From Microbacterium oxydans (GTDB lineage Bacteria > Actinomycetota > Actinomycetes > Actinomycetales > Microbacteriaceae), in NCBI RefSeq assembly GCF_000956525.1, contig NZ_JYIW01000026.1, forward strand, positions 930,001 through 994,000: 64,000 bases of DNA. Direction: 5' to 3'. The position numbers and the translations under genes were made by a program. A model generated the notes under the pieces. It was given only the letters and a program-made list of their open reading frames with translations, was not told the origin of the DNA and ran no database searches. Of the stretch, positions 45,592 through 53,552 are shown piece after piece. Within the stretch, counting starts at the first letter, position 1. The number at the start of each line of letters is the position of its first letter.

Positions 45592-46847
45592 GCGCTCCCG
45601 AAAGCCCCTCCCGCCTGCGCCGAGCCTTCATACCCCTCCAGCGGATGGGCGGGTTCTCCGCCTCCATCCTGTTGAGCTCGGTCATCGGGGTCTTCGCGAT
45701 CCCGATTCTCGTCGGGGCGCTCGGCCCCGAGCGCTGGGCCTCCATCGGTGTGCTGCAGACCACCGGTCAGCTGGCCGCCGTCTTCGTCGCCTTCGGCTGG
45801 GGCGCGACCGGCCCCAGCGTCGTCGCCAGCATCTCCCCCGCCGAACGCGTGGCGTTCTACCGCGCGTCATTCCGCATCCGCGCCATCCTCTACCTCGCCA
45901 CGGTGCCCGTCGTGGCCGTGCTGCTGACGCTCCTGCTGCGCGGGGATCTGACCCTCGCAGTGCTGGGAGCACTGGCGTACGTGCTTCCGGCCCTCGGCGC
46001 AGGGTGGTACTTCACCGGCATCGCACGGCCCGGCGCCTTCTTCGTGCTCGAAGCCCTGCCGAGCGCCCTCGGCACCGTGGCTGGTGTGTGGATGGCGACC
46101 GTGACCCGCCAGGCGTGGGTCGTTCCGGCGTGGCAGCTTGCCGGCACCGCGGTCGCAGTCGCCCTGTCGTACATCTACATCACCCGTGGTGGCCGGACGC
46201 CGGGCGTCGTCACTCCACCGCTCCGGTTCTGGGCGACGCTGGCAGAGCAGCGGCACGCTGTGACGACCGCGGTCACCAGCGCCGTGTACGTGGCGATGCC
46301 GATTCTGCTCGTCACCGTGTTCTTCCCCGCAGCGCTGCCCGTGTACACCGTCGCCGACCGGCTGTTCCGGTATGCAGCGCTGGCGTTCCTCCCGATCCAG
46401 CAGTTCTTCCAGGGGTGGGTCCCCTCCGACCTGGCGCATGTCGACCGCCGGGCGCGGATCGCCTTCCTCGCGGGCATCGTGGTCGGCGCCGTCGGTGGCG
46501 CCTGCGTCGCCCTGCTCTCACCCCTCGTCTCCCCGTTGTTCAAGATCCACGTGCCGATCGAGGTGTCCGCGCCCCTCGGCCTGGCCTTCTTCGGTGTCGC
46601 CCTTTCCGGTGTCGTGGGCTATGCCTGCCTCGTCGTGCTGGGACGCACCGACTTCCTCGCCAGGTCGACGGTCATCGGCGCCGTGGTCGGCATCCCCGCC
46701 GTGGTCGTCGGCGCACTGCTGCATTCGCTCCCCGCCGTCGCCGGCGCGGTCGCGGTGACCGAGCTCACCGTTGCCGGCGTGCAGATCGTCGTGATGCTCC
46801 GGACGTTGCGTCAGCGTCGGATGCGCGCCGAGGCCGCGGCGGGTTGA
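45588..46847 (+). CDS. Wzx-type polysaccharide flippase (MOP superfamily)
   Basis: A 419-residue protein with about 12 TM helices and no large soluble domain. It starts FIPLQRMGGFSASILLSSVIG and shows the paired-helix pattern of oligosaccharide flippases (ILVGALGPERWASIGVLQT). It would move undecaprenyl-linked repeat units outward. It is last in the Dpm-DUF2304-RfbF chain, so that chain likely builds and flips its own unit, separate from the ABC-exported chains. It ends 6 bases from a convergent gene. Confidence 0.85.
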   Translation: MSAPESPSRLRRAFIPLQRMGGFSASILLSSVIGVFAIPILVGALGPERWASIGVLQTTGQLAAVFVAFGWGATGPSVVASISPAERVAFYRASFRIRAILYLATVPVVAVLLTLLLRGDLTLAVLGALAYVLPALGAGWYFTGIARPGAFFVLEALPSALGTVAGVWMATVTRQAWVVPAWQLAGTAVAVALSYIYITRGGRTPGVVTPPLRFWATLAEQRHAVTTAVTSAVYVAMPILLVTVFFPAALPVYTVADRLFRYAALAFLPIQQFFQGWVPSDLAHVDRRARIAFLAGIVVGAVGGACVALLSPLVSPLFKIHVPIEVSAPLGLAFFGVALSGVVGYACLVVLGRTDFLARSTVIGAVVGIPAVVVGALLHSLPAVAGAVAVTELTVAGVQIVVMLRTLRQRRMRAEAAAG

Positions 46848-46853
46848 ACCGTG

Positions 46854-47594
46854 CTAAGCCCTGACCCGACGTCGGAAGGCTTCGACGATCGCACGACCGG
46901 TCATCATCCGGGCGCGGAGGATCTCACCGAGGCCGCGGCCGGTCTTCGAGGAGTTGGCTCCGTGGACCCGCCGGGAGATCGTGTCCTCCTCGAGATGGCG
47001 GACCGAACGATCGACGTTCGCGACGTAGCCGAGCCACTGGTCGTGGGTCTCGGTCAGGTATGGCGGGAAGGGCAGGATCCGCTCGCGCAGCTCGGCCCGA
47101 AACGCCATGCAGCACCCGTAGTAGGGCCGCGTGCCGACCCAGATCCAGAAGATGTTGCGCTTCCACCGAGTGCTGTCGGCCGCCTTCAACCGTCGGGCCT
47201 GCACGCGAGTGAGAGCACCGCCGAAGGAACCGAAGTTCGACACCACCAGCTCGACGTCCTCGAGCGCGTCGACCATCCGGTCCAGACGTCCGGGAAGCCA
47301 GATGTCATCCTGATCGGAGAGGAAGACGACGTCTCCTTCCGAGAGGCCGATCGCGCGTTCGAAGGTGCGCATGTACCCGTTGTTCTGCTCCGACCGGATC
47401 AGCCGGATCCGAGGATCATCGACCGCCTGCACCAGGGCCACCGTGTCGTCCTGAGAGCAGTCGTCGATGACGATCAGCTCGTCTCCGTCGCCGAGCTGGG
47501 CGAGGATCGAGGCTATCTGCTCGACGATGAACGCGGCGCCGTTGTACGCGGCCATGCAGACGCTCACCATCGGACGGTCACTGCTGTGGAGCAT
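46854..47594 (-). CDS. Family 2 glycosyltransferase
   Basis: A 246-residue GT2 enzyme. It has VSVCMAAYNGAAFIVEQIAS, VIDDCSQDDTV, FLSDQDDIWLPGRL with the DxD-type site, and TRPYYGCCMAFRAEL. Motifs resemble rhamnosyl- or galactosyl-type transferases of surface polysaccharide loci. Monocistronic, divergent from the next GT gene. The substrate is not deducible. Confidence 0.85.
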   Translation of the reverse strand: MLHSSDRPMVSVCMAAYNGAAFIVEQIASILAQLGDGDELIVIDDCSQDDTVALVQAVDDPRIRLIRSEQNNGYMRTFERAIGLSEGDVVFLSDQDDIWLPGRLDRMVDALEDVELVVSNFGSFGGALTRVQARRLKAADSTRWKRNIFWIWVGTRPYYGCCMAFRAELRERILPFPPYLTETHDQWLGYVANVDRSVRHLEEDTISRRVHGANSSKTGRGLGEILRARMMTGRAIVEAFRRRVRA

Positions 47595-47692
47595 TGTTCC
47601 TGTCCAACAAGGTCACTGAGGAAGTACCACTAGACTAGCTGTTCGCGTGCCTACGCGTCCAAGCGCGCCCGCGCGTCCGAGGAGGAGAACGA

Positions 47693-48577
47693 ATGACCGC
47701 TGCAATCGACGTCATGCTGCCGTACTACGGCGACGTCGAGCTGATGAAGCTCGCGGTCCGAAGCGTGCTCGACCAGTCCTACACCGACGTGCGTCTGGTG
47801 GTCCTCGACGACGGCTATCCCGACCCCGAGCCCGCTCGCTGGTTCGGCGAAATGCGCGATCCTCGGGTCACCTACCTGCGCAATGAGAGCAACCTCGGTG
47901 CCAATGGCAACTACCGCAAGGCAGTCGAGCTCGTCGAGGCCGATTGGTTCGTGATGATGGGCGCCGACGACGTGATGCGCCCTGGCTACCTCTCCACGAT
48001 CGCCGATGCAGCGAAGCGCTATGACGTGGATCTCGTCCAGCCCGGCGTCGAGGTCATCGACGAGAACGGCTCACGCGTGCTGCCCCTCGTGGACCGCGTG
48101 AAGAAGATCATCACCCCCAAGGTCGACGGCATCGGAGAGGCGATCGGCGGTGAAGACCTCGCCGCCAGCCTGATGCGCGGCGACTGGGCCTACTTCCCGT
48201 CCATCGCGTGGCGCACCGAGGTCGTCCGTCGCATCGGGTTCCGCCAGGGGCTCGACGTCGTCCAGGACCTCGCACTGATCCTCGACATCGTGAAGCAGGG
48301 CGGCAAGATGGCCCTCCTCACAGATATCGTCTTCGACTACCGCCGGCACTCCCAGTCGGACTCATCGGTGCGCGCCCTCGACGGACGCCGCTTCGACGAG
48401 GAGCGTTCGTTCTTCCTCTCCGAGGCGGAGAGCTTCGACGCCCTGGGCTGGCCGCGCGCTGCGCGCTTCGCACGCCGCCACCTGACCTCGCGGCTCAATG
48501 CCGCATCGCTCCTGTTCAAGGCCGCTCGGACACCCGGCGGCTCGGTCAAGGCGCTGATGCGGCACATCTGGCGCTGA
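47693..48577 (+). CDS. Family 2 glycosyltransferase
   Basis: A 294-residue GT2 enzyme. It has VMLPYYGDVELMKLAVRSVL, VVLDDGYPDPEPARWF, MMGADDVMRPGY as the metal-binding segment, and a VVQDLALILDI acidic motif. The start has an unusually strong purine-rich site (GAGGAGGAG about 6 bases upstream). A candidate -10 TAGACT lies at 47631-47636. A GC-rich hairpin follows the stop. The sugar donor is unknown. Confidence 0.86.
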   Translation: MTAAIDVMLPYYGDVELMKLAVRSVLDQSYTDVRLVVLDDGYPDPEPARWFGEMRDPRVTYLRNESNLGANGNYRKAVELVEADWFVMMGADDVMRPGYLSTIADAAKRYDVDLVQPGVEVIDENGSRVLPLVDRVKKIITPKVDGIGEAIGGEDLAASLMRGDWAYFPSIAWRTEVVRRIGFRQGLDVVQDLALILDIVKQGGKMALLTDIVFDYRRHSQSDSSVRALDGRRFDEERSFFLSEAESFDALGWPRAARFARRHLTSRLNAASLLFKAARTPGGSVKALMRHIWR

Positions 48578-48586
48578 GCGCAGGTC

Positions 48587-48612
48587 GCCCGCCCGTCCCG
48601 TCAGGGGCGGGC
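48587..48612. terminator. GC-rich hairpin between convergent genes
   Basis: GCCCGCCC (48587-48594) pairs perfectly with GGGCGGGC (48605-48612) across a 10-base loop, between the stop of the GT2 gene and that of the DUF6541-like gene. Confidence 0.5.
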
Positions 48613-48649
48613 CCGATCCCGAGCGGTCCTCAGCCGCGCAGCGCGCAGC

Positions 48650-50578
48650 TCAGTCGCACAGCACGATCTCGTAGAGCACTGCGTCGCCGACAGCGTCGAT
48701 CTCCTCGACCGCGGACGAGGACGCCAGACGGTCGATGCCCTTGTACTCGTGCACGCCGTCGTTGATCTCCTGGTCACCGAAGTCGAGGACGTACTTCGCT
48801 CCGAGTCGGTCGAGCGCGCCGCAGATCGTGGCGCTCGGACGTGCCGTGTCCAGCCGGTCGAGCACCAGGGACATGTCCTCGGTGACGTCCATGAGCGTGT
48901 GCGGCATGACGACCCGCCGGTCTGCGAGCGCATACGCCAGCGCCGTCCCGGTCCACGGACTCCCGAGGATCACGGCGTCTTCCGGTACCTCCGCGTCGAG
49001 GCGCTCCAGGAGTGCGAGCTCGTCCGCCGTCACCAGGCGCGAGCCGTCGGTCACCGCGAAGGCGTTGTGCGCGCTCGCGACGGCCTGCCGCATCGTGGCC
49101 GCCTGCGGCACGACAACGAGCATGAGCACCGCGATCGTCGCGACGACGGCGATGCGGGCGCGACGAGCAGAGAACCGCGACGTCTGCGCGCGCAGCACCG
49201 TCCAGAGGAGTTCGCCGCCGATGGCGGCCAGCGGCACCCAGGCGATGGGGAGCAGCGCGGCAAGACGTGGAGCGTTGTTGTACCAGACGCCCGTCAGGAT
49301 GTCGCGGGCGGTCCAGTAGGGCAGAGCGGAGACGACGATGTAGAGAACGGCGGCAGCGACGAGAAACGCCACGGCGATCTCATCGTTCGCGGAGCGACGA
49401 CGCAGTGCGACGACGACGCCGACGGCGGCGAGGGCCGCGACCACGAGATTGATCGGGGCTGCCCAGACCGAGACGGTCAACACCTCGCCGACAGCCTGCC
49501 CGACGGTCTCCGTGGGCCCCCAGGTCCGCGCGTCCGCCGAGGGCCGCAGCACATACCAGGACCCCGCCACGACGACGCCGAGCACGAGCACCCACGCCGT
49601 CGCGCGGATCTTGGCGGGGCGAGACGCCTCCGAACGCAGCAGATGCAGCCAACGGATCGCGAGCACGAGCGCGACGAACAGCAGCAGGGCGACGAGTCCG
49701 CCAGGGTGGGCGACGGCGACCGCCGGGACCGCGCCCAAAGCGGCGATCAGGTACGCCCATCGCTGCATCCAGGAGCTCCGCGACGACGCCTCGATCACGA
49801 ACGCGAGAGGGACGCCGATCATGCTCAGCGACATCATGTACGGGAAGAGCACGCCGTACTCGACCAGCAGTAGCGGGAAGGCAGGCAGCGCGACGCTGAC
49901 CGCAGCCGCGGTCAGGAGCACCGGGGCCGACGCACCGAACAGCGTTCTCGTGACCAGCAGGATCGACACGGGCCACGCGAAGGCGGCGAAGAAGATCATC
50001 ACGGCGTTCGACGCGACCGGGATGCTTGCTCCGGTCAGCTGCACAGCCAGAGTCGCGACCGCGTGCCACCCGGTCGGATAGAACGGAAGGTTGCCGCTGG
50101 GGGCGGTCGTCATCGCTCCGACCGTCAACGGCGAGACCGAGCCGGTGTCGAGCGCGTATCGGATCGCGTTCAGATGGAAGATGTTGTCGAAGGTCTGCGA
50201 GAAGTTGTCCGGCGCACCGATGACGAGCAGCAGCTGCACGAGAGCGATCAGCACTGCGCCGATGAGCGCCAGCACGCCGGCGCGGGGCAGCGCGGGCAGG
50301 GTCGGACGCGCCGTATGCGAACGCAGCAGCGTGAACCGCAGCACGGCGAGGATCGCGAGGACCGCGAGCGCGACCATCCCGACCGGCAGCACCCCCCAAG
50401 GAATCCCGACCATCGGTGCCGTAAGCGAGGCGAGCACGATGATCGTGGTGCCGGCAGGGACGGCGAGCGCCACGGCTGCGAGTCCGCGGAAGCCGAGGAC
50501 GAACGAGGCCAGGAGTCCCGGGATCAGGACGACGCCGACGACGGCGAGCACGCCGAGCCCGAGATCAATCCATGCCAT
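48650..50578 (-). CDS. DUF6541-like polytopic membrane protein (GT-C-like)
   Basis: A 642-residue protein with about 12-13 TM helices in the first 500 residues and a soluble C-terminal domain of about 130. The first loop contains DNFSQTFDNIFHLNAIRYAL, with the Asp/His-rich pattern found in the first loop of GT-C-type transferases. LPFYPTGWHAVATL is also conserved-looking. Likely a polyprenyl-phosphate-sugar-dependent glycosyltransferase acting outside the membrane; this is inference. ATG 50578 is used, with GAGAGGGG about 11 bases upstream. Confidence 0.72.
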   Translation of the reverse strand: MAWIDLGLGVLAVVGVVLIPGLLASFVLGFRGLAAVALAVPAGTTIIVLASLTAPMVGIPWGVLPVGMVALAVLAILAVLRFTLLRSHTARPTLPALPRAGVLALIGAVLIALVQLLLVIGAPDNFSQTFDNIFHLNAIRYALDTGSVSPLTVGAMTTAPSGNLPFYPTGWHAVATLAVQLTGASIPVASNAVMIFFAAFAWPVSILLVTRTLFGASAPVLLTAAAVSVALPAFPLLLVEYGVLFPYMMSLSMIGVPLAFVIEASSRSSWMQRWAYLIAALGAVPAVAVAHPGGLVALLLFVALVLAIRWLHLLRSEASRPAKIRATAWVLVLGVVVAGSWYVLRPSADARTWGPTETVGQAVGEVLTVSVWAAPINLVVAALAAVGVVVALRRRSANDEIAVAFLVAAAVLYIVVSALPYWTARDILTGVWYNNAPRLAALLPIAWVPLAAIGGELLWTVLRAQTSRFSARRARIAVVATIAVLMLVVVPQAATMRQAVASAHNAFAVTDGSRLVTADELALLERLDAEVPEDAVILGSPWTGTALAYALADRRVVMPHTLMDVTEDMSLVLDRLDTARPSATICGALDRLGAKYVLDFGDQEINDGVHEYKGIDRLASSSAVEEIDAVGDAVLYEIVLCD

Positions 50579-50627
50579 GTGCGCCGTGCCCCTCTCCTCG
50601 ACGCCCGGATATCGACCGCCGGCGTCG

Positions 50628-50633
50628 ATCCTA
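50628..50633 (-). promoter_or_regulatory. -10 element candidate for the DUF6541-like gene
   Basis: TAGGAT on the minus strand 50 bases upstream of the ATG; start near 50621. No -35 evident. Confidence 0.35.
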
Positions 50634-50703
50634 TCGAGGTCGACTGTGCAGCCGCCGACACACCGAAAGCACGAGAGTGAGCGGGCGGTCATCGGCGACA
50701 ATC

Positions 50704-50709
50704 TATGAT
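50704..50709 (+). promoter_or_regulatory. -10 element candidate for the second ABC exporter pair
   Basis: TATGAT, one mismatch to TATAAT, 51 bases before the permease GTG. Start near 50716. No clear -35. Confidence 0.5.
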
Positions 50710-50760
50710 TGGTGAGGCGTTCCACCCGACCCGGACGTCCGACGGAGGTGAAGAGACGCC

Positions 50761-51630
50761 GTGTCTCACACATCTGCATCCGCCGACCAGCGGTTGATCC
50801 AGCCCGGTGCGAGCACCGGGCTTCTCGATGTCTTCCGGCGTCGATACCTGCTGAGTCTGATCGTCCGCAAGGAAGTGGGCATCCGATACCGAGGATCCGT
50901 CCTCGGGTGGCTGTGGTCCTACGTCAAGCCGCTCATCCAGTTCCTGGTCTTCTTCTTCGCCCTCGGCGTCTTCCTCAACCTGAACAACAGCATCGAGTAC
51001 TACCCGCTGTATCTGCTCTCCGGCATCACCGCGGTGACGTTCTTCAACGAGTCCTTCTCGAACGCGACCAAGTCGCTCGTCGAGAATGCGGCGCTCATCA
51101 AGAAGATCTACTTCCCCCGTCAGATGTTCCCGGTCGCGAGCACCATGGTGGCGGCGATCAACACCGTTCCGCAGATCATCGTGGTCCTCGTCATCGCGCT
51201 CTTCTTCGGGTGGATGCCGAGCGTGGTCGGTGTCGCAGCGCTCCTGCTCGGGCTCGTGATCATCGCGCTCCTCGCGACCGGGCTCGGTCTGCTCTTCGGC
51301 GCGATCAACGTCACGTTCCGCGATGCGCAGAGCTTCGTCGAGATCATCGTGATGATCTCGGTCTGGGCCTCCCCCGTCATGTACCAGTGGCAGATGGTGG
51401 CGAGCAAGGTGCCCGAGTGGCTGTTCCAGCTGTACGCGCTCAACCCGATCACCGGAGCCGTCGAGCTCTTCCACTACGGCATCTGGCACGCGCTCGACCC
51501 GGCGAACGCCGAACCGCTGCCGTCGCTGTGGCTGCATGCGGCCATCGCGCTCGGGGTCTCCATCGTCATCCTGATCATCGGCGAGGCAGTCTTCCGCCGA
51601 CTGGAGGGTCGTTTTGCTCAAGATCTCTGA
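50761..51630 (+). CDS. ABC-2 polysaccharide export permease (Wzm/TagG-like), pair 2
   Basis: A 289-residue permease. LLSLIVRKEVGIRYRGSVL followed by GWLWSYVKPLIQFLVFFF is the Wzm/TagG signature, and about six TM helices follow. LYALNPITGAVELFHYGIWH is a typical C-terminal block. GTG start with GGAGG about 13 bases upstream. It overlaps the ATPase gene by 17 bases. It is distinct from pair 1 in sequence, so it may export another glycan or a differently capped form. Confidence 0.92.
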   Translation: MSHTSASADQRLIQPGASTGLLDVFRRRYLLSLIVRKEVGIRYRGSVLGWLWSYVKPLIQFLVFFFALGVFLNLNNSIEYYPLYLLSGITAVTFFNESFSNATKSLVENAALIKKIYFPRQMFPVASTMVAAINTVPQIIVVLVIALFFGWMPSVVGVAALLLGLVIIALLATGLGLLFGAINVTFRDAQSFVEIIVMISVWASPVMYQWQMVASKVPEWLFQLYALNPITGAVELFHYGIWHALDPANAEPLPSLWLHAAIALGVSIVILIIGEAVFRRLEGRFAQDL

Positions 51631-52354
51631 CACCCCGGTGCCCCGCATCCTCGTCGAGGACGTGCACAAGCACTTCAAGCTCCGTCACACGCACTCCATC
51701 AAGGAGACCTTCGTCGCAGCGATGCGGCGCAAGCCGCTGACCTCGGAGTTCCAGGCCCTGGACGGCGTCTCCTTCTCCATCGACGAGGGCGAGGCCGTCG
51801 CGCTGATGGGCTTCAACGGCTCGGGCAAGTCGACCATGCTCAAGCTGATCTCGGGGGTGCTGCGCCCCGATGAGGGCATGGTGCGCACCCGCGGACGCGT
51901 CGCTGGACTGATCGAGGTCGGCGCCGGCTTCCACCCCGACCTCTCTGGACGCGAGAACGTCTACCTCAACGCCGCCATCCTCGGCATGTCGAAGAAGGAG
52001 ACGAAAGAGCAATTCGACGCGATCGTCGAGTTCAGCGAGATCGAGAAGTTCATCGACACCGAGGTCAAGCACTACTCCTCCGGCATGTTCCTCCGGCTCG
52101 CGTTCTCGGTGGCGATCCACACGCACGTGGACATCCTCCTGATCGACGAGATCCTCTCCGTCGGTGACGAGCCGTTCCAGCGCAAGTGCATCAAGCGCGT
52201 GCGCGAGTTGCACGCCCAGGGGAAGACGCTCGTCGTGGTCAGTCACGACCTCAACATGGTGTCTGACCTGTGCGAACGAGGCATCGTGATCCAGCACGGC
52301 AACATCGCCTTCGACGGGCCGAGCAAGCACGCCGTGGAGCTGATGCGCGCCTAG
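51614..52354 (+). CDS. ABC-2 polysaccharide export ATPase (Wzt/TagH-like), pair 2
   Basis: A 246-residue ATPase. Walker A GFNGSGKSTML, signature region KHYSSGMFLRLAFSV, Walker B DILLIDEILSVGD, H-loop VVVSHDLNMV, and the N-terminal SIKETFVAAMRRKP element of glycan exporters. No C-terminal carbohydrate-binding domain. The TTG start at 51614 is well supported: GGAGGG ends 5 bases upstream and the start overlaps the permease end. The stop lies one base from a convergent gene's stop. Confidence 0.93.
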   Translation: MLKISDTPVPRILVEDVHKHFKLRHTHSIKETFVAAMRRKPLTSEFQALDGVSFSIDEGEAVALMGFNGSGKSTMLKLISGVLRPDEGMVRTRGRVAGLIEVGAGFHPDLSGRENVYLNAAILGMSKKETKEQFDAIVEFSEIEKFIDTEVKHYSSGMFLRLAFSVAIHTHVDILLIDEILSVGDEPFQRKCIKRVRELHAQGKTLVVVSHDLNMVSDLCERGIVIQHGNIAFDGPSKHAVELMRA

Positions 52355-52355
52355 C

Positions 52356-53423
52356 TCACAGCTCGGCGTGCAGACCCCATACTCGTTCCGCAGAACTCGC
52401 CCACGAGAATGCACGAGAGCGATCCTGCGCAAGCACCCGAAGCCGTTGCGAATCCGCAGCGGCGCTGATCGCCTCTGCGAGTTCCTCCTGCTCCACGAGC
52501 ATGCCGCCGTCCGCGATCACGTCGCGGTGCGAGCCGCTGTCGACGGCAACGATCGGGATGCCGAGAGCCATCGCCTCGGTCGCACGCCACGGCCACGCAT
52601 GGATCGGATCAGTGGCCGCGAACACCGCTGCGCCGGCGATTGCAGCCGCGCGGTCCTCGGGGCTCAGGCCTCCACGCACGTGCGCACGGCTCTCGGGCAG
52701 ACCCGCAGCTGAAGCGATCTCCGCGAGCGCAGGCTCAGTCCCTTCCGGCGCATCGAGCACGACGGCCTCCAGCCCTGCTGCGACCGCGCCGCGGAAACCG
52801 TCGGCGAGCGTCTCCCGCGACCCGGCGAGGAGCACGTAGCGCTCGGGCAGCGACAGCGTCGAACGACGTTCGCTCGCGTCCGTCGGCGTCGCGAAGCCCT
52901 CAGGCTGCGCTCCGGCGATCACGCGGATCCGGCCGCCGAACTTCGCCAGTTCGCCGAGACGTTCAGCCATTGCGTGCGATGGCACGACGATCGCGTCAGC
53001 ATGCTTCACCGCTCGACGCAGCATGGCGCGCTGCCACGCGACGACGTTCCTCGGCAGCGAGTCGGCAGCATCCCAGGCGCGCAGATCCCACACCGTCACG
53101 ACCGTCTGGTCGTTGTCGTGCACCCGATCGTGGCGGGTGAGCGGCGCCATCAGCGTCGCGGAATGGATGAGGCCGCCGCCGACGCCCGGTGCGATCCCCA
53201 TCTGCCAGGAGGCGGCGAGCTCACGTCGTGCGAGGGCGAGCGTGCGGACCTCTGCCACGCCATCGACCGGCACCTCGGCATTCGCCGGCACGATGACGTC
53301 GACCGCACAGCCAGACGGCGTCGTCGACACGAGGCCGCGCGTGAGATCCAGCGCCGCAACGGCGTGGTCCGCGTCGACGACGTGCACGAGCTGATCAAGA
53401 ACAACACGCAGCCGAGCACCCAT
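52356..53423 (-). CDS. Family 1/4-type glycosyltransferase
   Basis: A 355-residue GT-B enzyme. The N-terminal half has VVPSHAMAERLGEL, and the C-terminal half has RYVLLAGSRETLADGFRG and the donor-binding block AWPWRATEAMALGIPIVAV with the usual acidic residue (RATEA) in place of the E-x7-E motif. It has no signal or TM. GAGG lies 4 bases before the ATG. It closes the continuous glycan region. The donor and acceptor are unknown. Confidence 0.83.
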   Translation of the reverse strand: MGARLRVVLDQLVHVVDADHAVAALDLTRGLVSTTPSGCAVDVIVPANAEVPVDGVAEVRTLALARRELAASWQMGIAPGVGGGLIHSATLMAPLTRHDRVHDNDQTVVTVWDLRAWDAADSLPRNVVAWQRAMLRRAVKHADAIVVPSHAMAERLGELAKFGGRIRVIAGAQPEGFATPTDASERRSTLSLPERYVLLAGSRETLADGFRGAVAAGLEAVVLDAPEGTEPALAEIASAAGLPESRAHVRGGLSPEDRAAAIAGAAVFAATDPIHAWPWRATEAMALGIPIVAVDSGSHRDVIADGGMLVEQEELAEAISAAADSQRLRVLAQDRSRAFSWASSAERVWGLHAEL

Positions 53424-53486
53424 GTCCTCAGGTTAACCGCGTCCGCTCCCCCAGCCGTGCACCGGCGGGGCCGAACCGTGGGAATG

Positions 53487-53507
53487 TCAGCATTCGCTCA
53501 GCATTCG
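53487..53507 (+). repeat. Two 10-base direct repeats one helical turn apart
   Basis: TCAGCATTCG occurs at 53487-53496 and 53498-53507, an 11-base period, within the 129-base divergent gap before the DUF4012 gene. Phasing on one DNA face suits a tandem operator. GAATG (53482-53486) also forms an inverted pair with the first CATTC. Confidence 0.4.
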
Positions 53508-53552
53508 GCGGCAGGGAGACGGCGGATCCTCCGTTCATGCTTGAATGCTCAC

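Noticed and set aside
47631..47640. CTAGACTAG-like near-palindrome upstream of the GT2 gene at 47693 as an operator
   Set aside because: Too short and explained by the candidate -10 hexamer TAGACT.
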